From JBAOHV01 sp963714875 (lineage in GTDB: Bacteria > Actinomycetota > Acidimicrobiia > Acidimicrobiales > Microtrichaceae): a stretch of DNA of 64,000 nucleotides. The position numbers were made by a program, and so were the translations under genes. Shown here in pieces: positions 34,046 through 42,840 of the stretch (position 1 is the first letter of the stretch; every line of letters starts with the position of its first letter). Location of the stretch: positions 62,001 through 126,000 of the forward strand of contig CAVQQI010000014.1 of assembly GCA_963714875.1 (NCBI GenBank), read 5' to 3'. Under the pieces are notes generated by a model. It searched no databases and was not told where the DNA came from. It was given only the letters and a program-made list of their open reading frames with translations.

Positions 34046-35941
34046 TCAGTCGAGCCGTTCGAGCAGGTCCCACCGAACGAGCTGCGAGTCCGGCCGCACG
34101 AACACCACCCACTCCTCGCCGTACCCCACACCCTCGCTGAAGGGGGCGAGCGTCGACCGGGCGGGCACGTAGCCGCGTCGCAGCAACTCGTCGGCGGGGA
34201 TGCCCTGCGCGACGACGTCGGGCTGCAGCTCATCGACCGTGTACGCCGTGTCGTACTTGTCGTGGCCGGGGAGGAATCGCTCAGCCACCGGCGCCGATCG
34301 TGCGATGTGCTCGTCGGACTTGCCCAACACGTCGAGGACGGGTCGGTCCGACCAGTACTGCACGCCGCCCACACCACCCGCGGCGATCGTCGCCCCGGGG
34401 AGCGTCACCGCGCCCAGATGCTCTCCGAGGGCAGCGAAGTGCACGCTGCGGTCCTGGCCCAGACCGACCGCACGCGCACCGACGACGAGCATCAGCAACG
34501 CGGCCATCAGTGCGGCCGCACGGAAGGGACCGGCGGCTCCGGCCGGCAGCTCGGTCGATCCGCCCCACAGGCGCACTGCGACCGTCACGCCCAGCATCAG
34601 GCACATCGCCGCCGGCACCACCAGTGCGGCATCGACGGTCGTCTCCAGCCCGCCGACGCGGGTGACCAGCCGACCGAGCGCGACCGAGCTCGCAGCTGCG
34701 AGCATCGGCGCTGCGCCGATGGCCAACGCACACCACGACCACCGGGATCGCCAACGAGCACGCAAGGGTTCCCTCTCGGGGTACGAGCGGGCCCACGCAG
34801 CGAAGGTCGTCGAGACCGCGACCAGCACCAGGAGCACCACCGCAGGTGTCAGGTAGCGGTTGGGGATGAGGAACTGCTCCCAGGCGTCGCCGCCCACATA
34901 GGTCGAGTAGGCGACCAGCGCGCCGGCGACGGTGAGCACCAGAGCGACCAGGTTGCGTTCGGCACCGCGCAGCGACGCCCACGACAACGCGATCAGCACC
35001 AGCGGCGCCAGCAGGTAGGGAGCCGCAGTGATCACGTCGACCACCAGACCACGAGTCAGGCGAGTCCCCAGATCGACGCCCTCCACCTTCAGGTGGTACG
35101 TGTTCGGCAGCAGCTGCCCGTAGTACGCCAGGCGGGCGATCCCCACCACGATGACCGTCGTCGCTGCTGCGCCGCCGAGGACCACGAACGGAGCACGGCG
35201 ACGCACCAGGCCCGGTGCCAGCACGAGCCAGGCCCCCGCCGCTGCGGCAACCACGACGAAGTCGTTGCGCACGAGCACCCCGGCGCCGATCACCGCCGCC
35301 AACCCGACCGCCGCACCCACCGGCCACCGCGGTGCGGTGGCGGCGCGAGAGGTCATCGCGCACGCCGCGACGGTCAGCAGCACCATGGCGCCCACCTCCA
35401 TGCCGCGAACGGACCAGAACAGGAGTGGAACGTTGAGGGTGACCGCCGCGACCGAGGCGAACGCCGCCATCCGACCTGCGGGCAACAGGCCGACACCGCG
35501 GAGCCACCGGTGTCCCACCAGCGCGGCACCCCAGACGCACATGAGCCCGATCGCCATCATGGTCAGCGCAGCGCCGGTGTGGCCCGGACCGGTCCCGTGC
35601 ACCGCCGCCATCACCGCGGTCCAACCAGGGTTGGTGATCCCCTCCACCCGGTCGGCGCCGTCGAACCACACCAGACCTCCGCCACCGGCGGCGGTCCTGG
35701 CGTAGGACATCGAGATCATCGCGTCGTCGAACAGCGCGGCGTGCAGCGCGCCGTCGACGCCCCTCCACACGCCGCGAGCGACGACCGCCGCTGCCGGGAC
35801 GACGCTGACCAGCAACGCGGCCAGCACCGCCGTGCGTTCCCGGCCACAGCCACGCCCGGCCACCAGATCATGGCCGTCACTGCCGGCCATGACCACCGCG
35901 TCGGACTCGACGGTCGCCATGTCCGAGTCGAGCGCCGTCAC
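34046..35941 (-). CDS. GT-C type membrane glycosyltransferase, AftB-like
   Basis: Polytopic membrane protein with 10 to 12 helices and a C-terminal extracytoplasmic domain. The first loop DDAMISMSYARTAAGGGGLV (Asp-Asp pair) followed by DRVEGITNPGWT matches the GT-C pattern of mycobacterial AftB and related polyprenyl-phosphate-dependent arabinosyl/mannosyl transferases (DDAYISFRYAR...ERVEGYTN). 631 residues, normal for that group. The C-terminus carries GKSDEHIARS and ends with a beta-rich region. GTG 35941 overlaps the stop of the GGDEF-like gene (GTGA). Donor and acceptor are unknown; cell-wall or surface glycan assembly is the likely role. Confidence 0.75.
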   Translation of the reverse strand: MTALDSDMATVESDAVVMAGSDGHDLVAGRGCGRERTAVLAALLVSVVPAAAVVARGVWRGVDGALHAALFDDAMISMSYARTAAGGGGLVWFDGADRVEGITNPGWTAVMAAVHGTGPGHTGAALTMMAIGLMCVWGAALVGHRWLRGVGLLPAGRMAAFASVAAVTLNVPLLFWSVRGMEVGAMVLLTVAACAMTSRAATAPRWPVGAAVGLAAVIGAGVLVRNDFVVVAAAAGAWLVLAPGLVRRRAPFVVLGGAAATTVIVVGIARLAYYGQLLPNTYHLKVEGVDLGTRLTRGLVVDVITAAPYLLAPLVLIALSWASLRGAERNLVALVLTVAGALVAYSTYVGGDAWEQFLIPNRYLTPAVVLLVLVAVSTTFAAWARSYPEREPLRARWRSRWSWCALAIGAAPMLAAASSVALGRLVTRVGGLETTVDAALVVPAAMCLMLGVTVAVRLWGGSTELPAGAAGPFRAAALMAALLMLVVGARAVGLGQDRSVHFAALGEHLGAVTLPGATIAAGGVGGVQYWSDRPVLDVLGKSDEHIARSAPVAERFLPGHDKYDTAYTVDELQPDVVAQGIPADELLRRGYVPARSTLAPFSEGVGYGEEWVVFVRPDSQLVRWDLLERLD

Positions 35942-36465
35942 CGAGGACGTCGAGCGAGCTGCAGCTCGACGTCGCGCTCGGCGGCCGCCATCAAGGCCTC
36001 CGGAGCTGACGGCCGGCCCGATCCGTGGGGGTCACCCGCCCGGCGGTCGGGCTCGTGGGGGCTACCCACCGGGGCGAACGCCGATCCCACCAGCACCGAC
36101 AGCGACACCAGCTCACCGCCGACCTCGAGCGGCATCGCCACCGCCCCTTCGATCCGGCCCGACAGCGACCCGGCCACGACCGGCGAGATCCGCACCACCA
36201 GCGCCAGACGCCCCGGCCCGAGCGCGCCGAGCACGTCGCCGGCACGGACCAGACGATCGAGACGACGCACGACCTCGCCCATCACCTGCATGGTCCCGGA
36301 CGGGTCGCGCTCGTACATGGCGCCGTAGCCGCCGACGTCGATGACACACACCGCCGTGCGTGCGTCGCTGGCCCGACCGTGGTCATGTCCCTCGTGGTCG
36401 GCCGACAACAGCGCGGCAACATGGTCCACGAGCGCGGCTCTGTCTGGTAGCTCCATGTTCGGCAT
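35938..36465 (-). CDS. Degenerate GGDEF-domain-like protein
   Basis: About 175 residues. AVCVIDVGGYGAMYERDPSG, then MGEVVRRLDRLVRAGDVLGAL, GPGRLALVVRI follow the order of a GGDEF domain (first strand IDxxxF, helix LxxVAxRL, RxxDxxxRxGGDEF), but the catalytic signature is replaced by LGPGRLALVV, so diguanylate cyclase activity is not expected. It may bind nucleotides or act as a partner. The ATG at 36465 (or 36456) is uncertain. The stop overlaps the start of the GT-C transferase, so the two are coupled and may work together. Confidence 0.5.
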   Translation of the reverse strand: MPNMELPDRAALVDHVAALLSADHEGHDHGRASDARTAVCVIDVGGYGAMYERDPSGTMQVMGEVVRRLDRLVRAGDVLGALGPGRLALVVRISPVVAGSLSGRIEGAVAMPLEVGGELVSLSVLVGSAFAPVGSPHEPDRRAGDPHGSGRPSAPEALMAAAERDVELQLARRPR

Positions 36466-36565
36466 CGGCCCTCGGATGGTGATGACCGGAGCATCGGCAC
36501 ACCGGCGCCCCGGGTGAAACAAACGGACCGGCGTCCTCCCGGCGCTCAGCCCGTCCGCAGCGCAC

Positions 36566-37759
36566 TCACCCCTTCTGGTTGCCCCAGATGCCCACGAAGC
36601 TGACCATCTCGCCCGGGTACCCACCCAGGTTGTGGGTCAGCGCCAGACCACGATCGACGGTGTCGATCTGGCGGTCCTCGGGCGCCTCCCGGCGCAGCTG
36701 CAACCAGCACTCGAACAGCATCCGCAGCCCCGAGGCACCCACGGGGTGACCGAACGACTTCAGCCCGCCATCGGTGTTGACCGGCAGGTCGCCGTGCAGG
36801 TCGAACGCGCCGGCTTCGACGTCCTGCCACGCCTCACCCCGCTTCGAGAACCCGAGGTCCTCCATGAGCACCAGTTCGGTCGGGGTGAAGCAGTCGTGCA
36901 CCTCGGCCATGGCGAGCTGACGCCGGGGGTCGGTGATGCCCGCCTGGGCATACGCATCGAGCCCGGCGGCCTCGCACTCCTCGAAGTGGGTGTAGTCGAA
37001 GTCCGGGTCGAGCAGCCCCGACCCGTTGCCGGCGACCATCGACAGCGCCTTCACGAAGATGGGCTTGTCGGTGTAGTCGTAGGCATCCTCGGCGCGCACC
37101 ACGATCGCCGCCGCGGCGCCATCCGCGACGCCGGCGCAGTCGAACACCGACAGCATCCCGGCCACCTCGGGCATCTTGCAGATCGCGTCGACCGACATCT
37201 CACGGCGGAACTGCGCGCGCTCGTTCTTGGCCCCGTTGGCATGGTTCTTCGAGGCGATCCGGGCCAGCGTGCGGCGCAGCTCCTTGGGATCGACGCCGTA
37301 GCGCTCGGCGTACGCCGGAGCGACCAGGGAGAACATCGCCGCCGCGGTCAGTGTCCGCTGGGTGCCGTCGGTCGGGATCGGGAACGCGTTCAGTCCCTGG
37401 TAGCCGGAGTCCTTGACCTTCTCCACGCCGACCGCCGCAGCCATGTCGTAGGCACCGGATGCCACGGCGTAGCACGCCTGACGCAGCGCCTCGGACCCGG
37501 TCGCGCAGTAGTTCTCGACGCGCGTGACCGGCTTGCCCTGCAACTTGAGCGGTGCGGCGAGCGTGACCCCCGACATGCCGGACTGGGCGGTGCCCAGCCA
37601 CCACGCGTCGATGTCGTCCTTCGCGACGCCCGCCGAGGCCAGGGTCTCGAGCACGGCGTCGACCATCAGGTCGTCGGTGCTGCGGTCCCAGTGCTCCTTG
37701 AACTGGGTGCAGCCCATGCCGACGATGGCCACCTGGTCCTTGATCCCATGACTCGCCAT
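36566..37759 (-). CDS. Thiolase, SCP-x/lipid-transfer type acetyl-CoA acetyltransferase
   Basis: Cleaves 3-ketoacyl-CoA (or catalyses a retro-aldol reaction) in beta-oxidation. The nucleophile Cys85 lies in VENYCATGSEALRQA, the second catalytic region is VHDCFTPTELVLMEDLG, and the His motif is KSFGHPVGASGLRM near residue 347. 397 residues, without a C-terminal SCP2 domain. In actinobacteria such thiolases often work with a DUF35 (OB-fold) partner, and the next upstream gene here ends with one. The ATG at 37759 is one base after that gene's stop. A role in the thiolytic step of this island is inferred. Confidence 0.85.
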   Translation of the reverse strand: MASHGIKDQVAIVGMGCTQFKEHWDRSTDDLMVDAVLETLASAGVAKDDIDAWWLGTAQSGMSGVTLAAPLKLQGKPVTRVENYCATGSEALRQACYAVASGAYDMAAAVGVEKVKDSGYQGLNAFPIPTDGTQRTLTAAAMFSLVAPAYAERYGVDPKELRRTLARIASKNHANGAKNERAQFRREMSVDAICKMPEVAGMLSVFDCAGVADGAAAAIVVRAEDAYDYTDKPIFVKALSMVAGNGSGLLDPDFDYTHFEECEAAGLDAYAQAGITDPRRQLAMAEVHDCFTPTELVLMEDLGFSKRGEAWQDVEAGAFDLHGDLPVNTDGGLKSFGHPVGASGLRMLFECWLQLRREAPEDRQIDTVDRGLALTHNLGGYPGEMVSFVGIWGNQKG

Positions 37760-37760
37760 G

Positions 37761-39215
37761 TCAGTCGCTCCCGGTGTCGGTGTGGGTGTCGGTGCTCGCT
37801 GTGCCGCGCACGGGTCGAGCCTTCCAGAAGTAGTTGGCGATGCCATCCGCGGTGTTCAACCGACGGAACGTCATCTCGACGGTCATGCCGATGGACACGT
37901 CGGCGGGGCGCACGTCGGTGACCTCGACCGGCAGGCGGCCGCCGCCCTCGAAGTCCGCCACGGCGAACACCGTCGGCGGTGACGGCGAGTACGCCATGGA
38001 GTCGACGGTGAAGGTCGCAACCGTCGCCGGCACATCCGCCATCGGGGCGGGCTCCATGTCGTCGGTGTTCCCGCCGACGAACGACACACGGGCCGGAGGC
38101 AGGTGCAGGGCGTCGGTCTCACGGTCCCGGGAACCGACGAAGCCGTACTTCCAGTCCAGGCGACGTTCAGCAGCTGCGGCCGACATGCGCGCCGGCTCAG
38201 GACGGTTGGGCGGCTGCAACGGCAGCACGCCGCGCCAGGACAGGTACTTCGCGTACGGCAACGAGTCGTCACCGCCGCTGATCTGCTCGGCGACGCTGGC
38301 GGCCTGCGCCGCGTTGCGGCCGGCGATCGCCTCGGTGCACCGGAACACGAACACATCCGCGCCGTCGGCCATCGACACCAGCGCGACGACCTGGCCCGGC
38401 TCGGCGCGGTCGAGCATCGACGACAACAGCAGCGACGGGTGCGCGGCGCCGGTGAAGCCCACCTCGGTCGCGAGCGGGTCGATCACGTCGACCCCGGCGG
38501 CACCCAGCCGCTTGGACAGCGCAGCCGTCGCTCGGGCATGTGGACTCGAGATGGCGACGGATCGCACCTGGTCCACGTCCACCCCGGCGTCCGCCAGGGC
38601 GGCGTCCCAGGCCTGCGAGGCCAACGCCGAGTAGCGCTGCTCGCCGAAGCGCTCCTCCCAACCCCTGGTCCGGGCCTCGCCGGGCACACGCCAACGGTCG
38701 AGGAACTCGCGGGTGGCCGATGCCCCACCCAGGTACTCCGCGACCACCGGGGCCCCGGCGGTCTCCTCACCGATCAGCAGTGCGGCGCCGGCGTCGCCGC
38801 CGCCGCCCTCGTCGGTGGAGCCGGCGAGTCCCGTGCGCACGTCCCCGGCCAGCAGCAGCACCGCGGGATCTGCCGACCGCAACGCGGACCGCAGCGTGGC
38901 CGCAGCGCCACGGAGGCCGGCGCCTGCATCAGCGGCCATCACGTCGCCACCGAGTCGCAGCGCAGCGTGCGCGATCGTGGCGTTGGTCTTCTCCATGTAG
39001 GTGGGCGACGTGGTGGTGAACCACAGCGCAGAGGGCGACGACCCCTCGACGAGCACTCGCCTGGCGGCCTCGACCGCCATGGTCAGGGAGTCCTCGTCGT
39101 AGGACGCGACCGTCCGTGTTCCCTTTCCCGTCGCTGCGCCCAGCACGTCGGCGATCGCCGATCGCTGGAGCCGCCAGTGCGGCAGGTAGCCGGCGGCACC
39201 GATGATGCCTCGCAT
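37761..39215 (-). CDS. HMG-CoA synthase-like thiolase-fold protein fused to a DUF35 OB-fold domain
   Basis: Residues 1-330 have the 3-hydroxy-3-methylglutaryl-CoA synthase/KAS III fold: GIIGAAGYLPHWRL, ALWFTTTSPTYMEKTNATIAH, LLLAGDVRTGLAGSTDEGG and SISSPHARATAALSKRLG-type segments (here AISSPHARATAAL). At the place of the nucleophile Cys the chain reads MAADAGAGLRGA, so a classical catalytic Cys is missing. Residues about 380-470 form a DUF35/OB-fold (PPTVFAVADFEGGGRLPVEV, GMTVEMTFRRL). 484 residues. The fusion suggests an assembly partner for the downstream thiolase. ATG 39215; the promoter has TAGAAT (minus strand of 39313-39318) beside operator site C. Confidence 0.7.
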   Translation of the reverse strand: MRGIIGAAGYLPHWRLQRSAIADVLGAATGKGTRTVASYDEDSLTMAVEAARRVLVEGSSPSALWFTTTSPTYMEKTNATIAHAALRLGGDVMAADAGAGLRGAAATLRSALRSADPAVLLLAGDVRTGLAGSTDEGGGGDAGAALLIGEETAGAPVVAEYLGGASATREFLDRWRVPGEARTRGWEERFGEQRYSALASQAWDAALADAGVDVDQVRSVAISSPHARATAALSKRLGAAGVDVIDPLATEVGFTGAAHPSLLLSSMLDRAEPGQVVALVSMADGADVFVFRCTEAIAGRNAAQAASVAEQISGGDDSLPYAKYLSWRGVLPLQPPNRPEPARMSAAAAERRLDWKYGFVGSRDRETDALHLPPARVSFVGGNTDDMEPAPMADVPATVATFTVDSMAYSPSPPTVFAVADFEGGGRLPVEVTDVRPADVSIGMTVEMTFRRLNTADGIANYFWKARPVRGTASTDTHTDTGSD

Positions 39216-39325
39216 GGAGAGCCCCCTCGCCGTTCCGCGCTGCGGTCCCGGCCGTCGTGGATGTGTTGCTGGATCCGCTGCGCCGGTTCGGGCCGGGCAC
39301 ACGGAGCAGTCGATTCTAGGGCCAA

Positions 39326-39340
39326 CTGACTACCCGTCAG
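39326..39340. promoter_or_regulatory. CTGAC-N5-GTCAG operator, site C (divergent promoter of tetR-like gene and thiolase operon)
   Basis: CTGACTACCCGTCAG, both arms perfect. It lies between the leftward thiolase-type operon (-10 TAGAAT just beside it) and the rightward TetR gene (-10 TACGGT at 39354-39359). Of the six copies this is the one next to a regulator gene, so autoregulation by that TetR is likely. Confidence 0.7.
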
Positions 39341-39384
39341 AATCGGGGTGTTCTACGGTCGTGTGGACGCGTTCGGAGGCAGAC

Positions 39385-40228
39385 ATGACCACACAACCCA
39401 CTGGACGCCGTGCGGCGAACCGGCTGGCTCGACACGACCAGCTCCTGACGGCCGCCACGGCGATCATCTCCGAGTCGGGGCTGAGCGGGCTCACCATGCA
39501 GGCCGTCTCCGAACGCGTCAACTGCGCGGTGGGCACCATCTACACCTACTTCTCCTCCAAGAGCGCACTCCTCGCGGAGTTGCAGGTCGGCGCCATCACG
39601 ACCCTCATCGGCACCGTCGAGCAGGGTCGGGTCATGTGGGACGAGGAGATCGACGCCGCCGGGCTCGACGAGGCCTCCGCGGCGCTGGTCCGCCTGGTCG
39701 CCCTCGGGCACCTCTTCGTGGCCGGACCCGACCCTCCACCCCCGCGAGTTCGAGCTGCTCCAGGTCCACATCTCCTCCGCGAAGCGGGAGCTCACCGACG
39801 AGGACACGCCCACGGTCGTGCCCCACGCCCTGGCGCTGCTGGCGCAACTGCACCAGATGATCGATGACGCCCTTGCCGCAGGCGCCCTGTCGGACCGCTC
39901 CGAGGTGGGCGAGGTGTCCGAGCAGCAGACACTGCGCCGCACGCTGCGGTGGGTCGGCGGGCTCAACGGCGCGCTGCTGGTGTCCAACGCCACGAGCAAT
40001 CCCGCCTGGCTCAGCGAGGATGAGCTCGACGGGCAACGGCTGGCCATCGCCCTGGCCCAGGACATGCTGCTCGGATGGGGAGCTCCGCCGCTGACGCTCG
40101 CCTCCGCGAACGAGTTCGTTCGCAACCTCGCCGCCCGTGACCGGCTGCTGCCACAGGTGGAGCGCGTGCTGCCGGGAACCGACGGAGCGGACGACGGAGC
40201 CGGCCCCGACGGGATCGTGCTCGACTGA
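39385..40228 (+). CDS. TetR-family transcriptional regulator, one apparent +1 frameshift; candidate regulator of the CTGAC regulon
   Basis: N-terminal helix-turn-helix of the TetR type: RHDQLLTAATAIISESGLSG, LTMQAVSERVNCAVGTIYTY and FSSKSALLAE. The C-terminal ligand domain is in another frame: up to LFVAG it is read in the first frame, then PDPTLHPREFELLQVHISSA in the next; one extra base near 39722-39735 explains this. Restored length about 280 residues, long for TetR but seen in lipid-sensing members. ATG 39385 with GGAGG eight bases upstream. An operator copy lies in its own promoter. Likely ligand: an acyl-CoA or pathway intermediate, inferred. Confidence 0.75.
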
Positions 40229-40296
40229 CCACCCGATCGATGCGTGCCACGTCGCACGGTTGACCGGATCGTCGATCGGTCTGGCATCCTGTCGCG

Positions 40297-41538
40297 ATGC
40301 AGCTGGGTGACATCGCCAACGCCGACGCCATCGAGAACGGCAAGCCCCTGGACGGGGTCCGGATCCTGGCCGCCGAACAGATGCAGGCCCTGCCCTTCGC
40401 CACGCAGCTGCTGGCCCGCCTGGGCGCCGAGGTGGTCAAGGTCGAGCATCCCGTGCACGGCGAGTCCGGGCGCGGCGCGCTGCCCGCCATGGCCGACCCG
40501 CAGGGACGCAGCGTCGGCGCGACGTTCCTTCGCAACAACCTGGACAAGCGTTCGCTCGGACTGGACCTGAAGTCAGCTCGGGGACGCGAGCTGTTCGTCG
40601 CACTGGCCGCGAACTTCGACGTGGTCGGCGAGAACTTCAAGGCCGGCACGATGGACCGTCTCGGGCTCGGCTACCAGTCCCTGTCCGAGGCCCTCCCGAG
40701 GCTGATCTACGTCTCGGTGTCCGGCTTCGGCAACCTGGGCGACTCGCCGTATCGCACGTGGCCGGCGTACGCGATGGTGCCCGAGGCCATGTCGGGGCTG
40801 TACGAGTACGCCCGTCGACCCGACGAACCACCTCGGGTCATCCCGGCCGGAGCGCTCGGCGACATCAGCTCGGCGCTGTTCACCGTCATCGGCATCCAAG
40901 CAGCGCTGCGTCACCGCGAGATGACCGGGCGGGGCCAGCAGGTCGACGTGGCCATGCTCGACTCGATGCTGGCCATGACCGACGTGATCACCAACTTCTG
41001 GTCGCTCGGCGTGCGCGAGAACCGCCTCGAGGGGATCATGACCGGCTTCATGTCGGCCGACGGCTGGTTCGCCGTGCAGGTCGTCCGCGAGCACCAGTTC
41101 GACAAGCTCGCCGAGCTGGTCGGCCGACCGGAGTGGCTGTCCGACGAGCGCCTGGCGACGCGTGCCGGCTGGGCCGAGCACCTGGAGTCCGTGATCCGGC
41201 CGCCGGTCGAGCAGTGGGCGGAGCAGTACACCCGGCTCGAGGTCTGTGACCTGCTGGGTGGTGCGGGCATCCCCGCCGGGCCCTGCTACACCCCCGGCGA
41301 GATCATCCACGACGACCACGTCGAGCGGCGCAACATGATGGTGGAGATGCCCAGGGTCGACGGGGTGGACGAGCCGGTGCTGATTCCCGGCAACCCGGTG
41401 AAGATGAGCGCTGTCGCCGAGGGGCCCGAGACGCGGGTTCCCTGGGTCGGTGAGCACACCGACGAGGTGCTGCGCACCGAACTGGGACTCGATGAGGCCG
41501 AGCTCTCGTCCCTGCGCGCCGACGGCGTCATCACCTGA
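40297..41538 (+). CDS. CaiB/BaiF family CoA transferase (or 2-methylacyl-CoA racemase)
   Basis: Class III CoA transferase fold. N-terminal LDGVRILAAEQMQALPFATQ and LGAEVVKVEHPVHGE, then NNLDKRSLGLDLKSARGREL and GFGNLGDSPYRTWPAYAM. The catalytic Asp lies in IPAGALGDISSALFTVIG. 413 residues, full length. Family members move CoA between acids or invert 2-methylacyl-CoA. ATG 40297. It is downstream of the TetR gene in the same direction, but 68 bases separate them, and it has no operator copy of its own, so it may be read through from the TetR promoter. It ends at a 48-base palindrome. Confidence 0.85.
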   Translation: MQLGDIANADAIENGKPLDGVRILAAEQMQALPFATQLLARLGAEVVKVEHPVHGESGRGALPAMADPQGRSVGATFLRNNLDKRSLGLDLKSARGRELFVALAANFDVVGENFKAGTMDRLGLGYQSLSEALPRLIYVSVSGFGNLGDSPYRTWPAYAMVPEAMSGLYEYARRPDEPPRVIPAGALGDISSALFTVIGIQAALRHREMTGRGQQVDVAMLDSMLAMTDVITNFWSLGVRENRLEGIMTGFMSADGWFAVQVVREHQFDKLAELVGRPEWLSDERLATRAGWAEHLESVIRPPVEQWAEQYTRLEVCDLLGGAGIPAGPCYTPGEIIHDDHVERRNMMVEMPRVDGVDEPVLIPGNPVKMSAVAEGPETRVPWVGEHTDEVLRTELGLDEAELSSLRADGVIT

Positions 41539-41562
41539 CCACCGACGTGCACCGCGAACGCG

Positions 41563-41610
41563 AACTGTGCTGCGGAACGCGTCGAGATCGACGCGTTCCG
41601 CAGCACAGTT
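41563..41610. terminator. 48-base near-perfect palindrome between convergent genes
   Basis: Two perfectly complementary 23-base arms (41563-41585 and 41588-41610; the left arm begins AACTGTGCTGCGG) with only two bases between. It separates two convergent genes and can serve as a two-way terminator. A degenerate relative lies at 45068-45119, so this is also likely a dispersed REP-like element. Confidence 0.75.
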
Positions 41611-41624
41611 GCGGTTGAACGAGC

Positions 41625-42764
41625 TCAGGCGGCGGGTGCGTCCAGGACTGCTGCGGCGACCAGATCGTCGCAACGGCGGGTGTCGTTCCACGAGATCTGG
41701 AGCTGCTTGGCACGACGGAAGTACAGCTGGATCTCGTACTCGAGCGTGAAGCCCACCCCACCGAAGATCTGCTGGGCCATCGCAGTGGTGTCGCGGTACG
41801 TCGTGCAGGCGAAGGACTTCGCCATCGGCGCCAGGCTCGACAGCGAACGCCCCTGCGAGTGCGCCCACGCTGCTTCGTAGACCATGAGCTTGGCGCCGTC
41901 GAGCGCAGTCTTGGCATCGGCCATGTTGTGGGACAACGCCTGGAACGCGCCGAGTGGCTTGTCGAACTGCTCGCGGTCCTTGGAGTACTGCACCGTGATG
42001 TCGAGGGCATGCTCGGTACCGCCCGTCGCCAGCGCCGCGGCGAGGATCATGACCTCCTCCATCACGCGCTCCCAGGTCGACCAGCCGGTTCCGGCATCGC
42101 CGATGCGGTCAGCCACGGTGACCTTCACGCCGTCCAGATCGACCCGGTACTGCGTATCGGAGCTGATCGACATCTTCTGGGTCAGCGTCACGCCGGCCGC
42201 AGACGGGTCGACCAGGAACAGGTCGACCGCGTCGTCGGCGTCGCCGGTGCGGGCCAGCACCAGCAGGCGGTCCGCAGCAGCGGCGAAGTACACATGCTGC
42301 TTGGTGCCCGACAGGGTGAAGCCGTCGCCGTCGGCGACCGCGCGCAACTGCACGCCGCGCGGTCCGAAGCTGTTCTCGGGCTCGAGCCACGCCGGGGTCA
42401 TGATGACCTCGCCGCTGGCGAGCCGCGGCAGCCACTCGCTGCGCTGCTCATCGGATCCGGCACGCACCAGCGCTCCGGCAGCGGCGACGCAGCTGACCAG
42501 GTGCGGGGTCGGGGCGAGCGCTCGGCCCATCTCCTCGTAGACGATGACGCCTTCGAGCATCGACATCTCGGAGCCGCCGTACTCGGCCGGCAACAGCAGT
42601 CCGAGCAGGTCGAGCGAGGCCAGCTGCGACCACAGCTCCTTCGAGTAGCCGACCGGGTCGTCCTCGGCGGCGCGTACCGCTTCGTTGGAGGCGTACTGGC
42701 TCAGCAGGCCGCGCACCATCTCGCGCAGCATGTCCTGTTCTTCGGTGAAGTCGAGGTTCAGCAT
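41625..42764 (-). CDS. Acyl-CoA dehydrogenase, small-subunit type of a heteromeric enzyme
   Basis: FAD-dependent alpha,beta-dehydrogenase of an acyl-CoA. N-terminal LNLDFTEEQDMLREMVRGLL, middle LEPENSFGPRGVQL (a variant of the usual FxxTEPxAGSD segment) and C-terminal QIFGGVGFTLEYEIQLYFRR. The usual catalytic Glu of the EGT motif is replaced: the segment is ISWNDTRRCDDL. 379 residues. This pattern is common in one chain of the heterotetrameric FadE pairs of steroid side-chain degradation. ATG 42764. Last gene of the five-gene operon starting at 46343; a partial operator (CTGACGGTCCGTGGG, 42809-42823) is not convincing. Confidence 0.82.
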   Translation of the reverse strand: MLNLDFTEEQDMLREMVRGLLSQYASNEAVRAAEDDPVGYSKELWSQLASLDLLGLLLPAEYGGSEMSMLEGVIVYEEMGRALAPTPHLVSCVAAAGALVRAGSDEQRSEWLPRLASGEVIMTPAWLEPENSFGPRGVQLRAVADGDGFTLSGTKQHVYFAAAADRLLVLARTGDADDAVDLFLVDPSAAGVTLTQKMSISSDTQYRVDLDGVKVTVADRIGDAGTGWSTWERVMEEVMILAAALATGGTEHALDITVQYSKDREQFDKPLGAFQALSHNMADAKTALDGAKLMVYEAAWAHSQGRSLSSLAPMAKSFACTTYRDTTAMAQQIFGGVGFTLEYEIQLYFRRAKQLQISWNDTRRCDDLVAAAVLDAPAA

Positions 42765-42840
42765 CTGTGGTCTCTCTCGGTGTGATCGATGGGATTCGGG
42801 GAAACGCTCTGACGGTCCGTGGGGGTCGTGGCCGGCGGAG

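Noticed and set aside
42809..42823. CTGACGGTCCGTGGG before the small acyl-CoA dehydrogenase
   Set aside because: Only the left arm and two bases of the right arm fit; too weak to call, and the gene is probably read from the upstream operon promoter.
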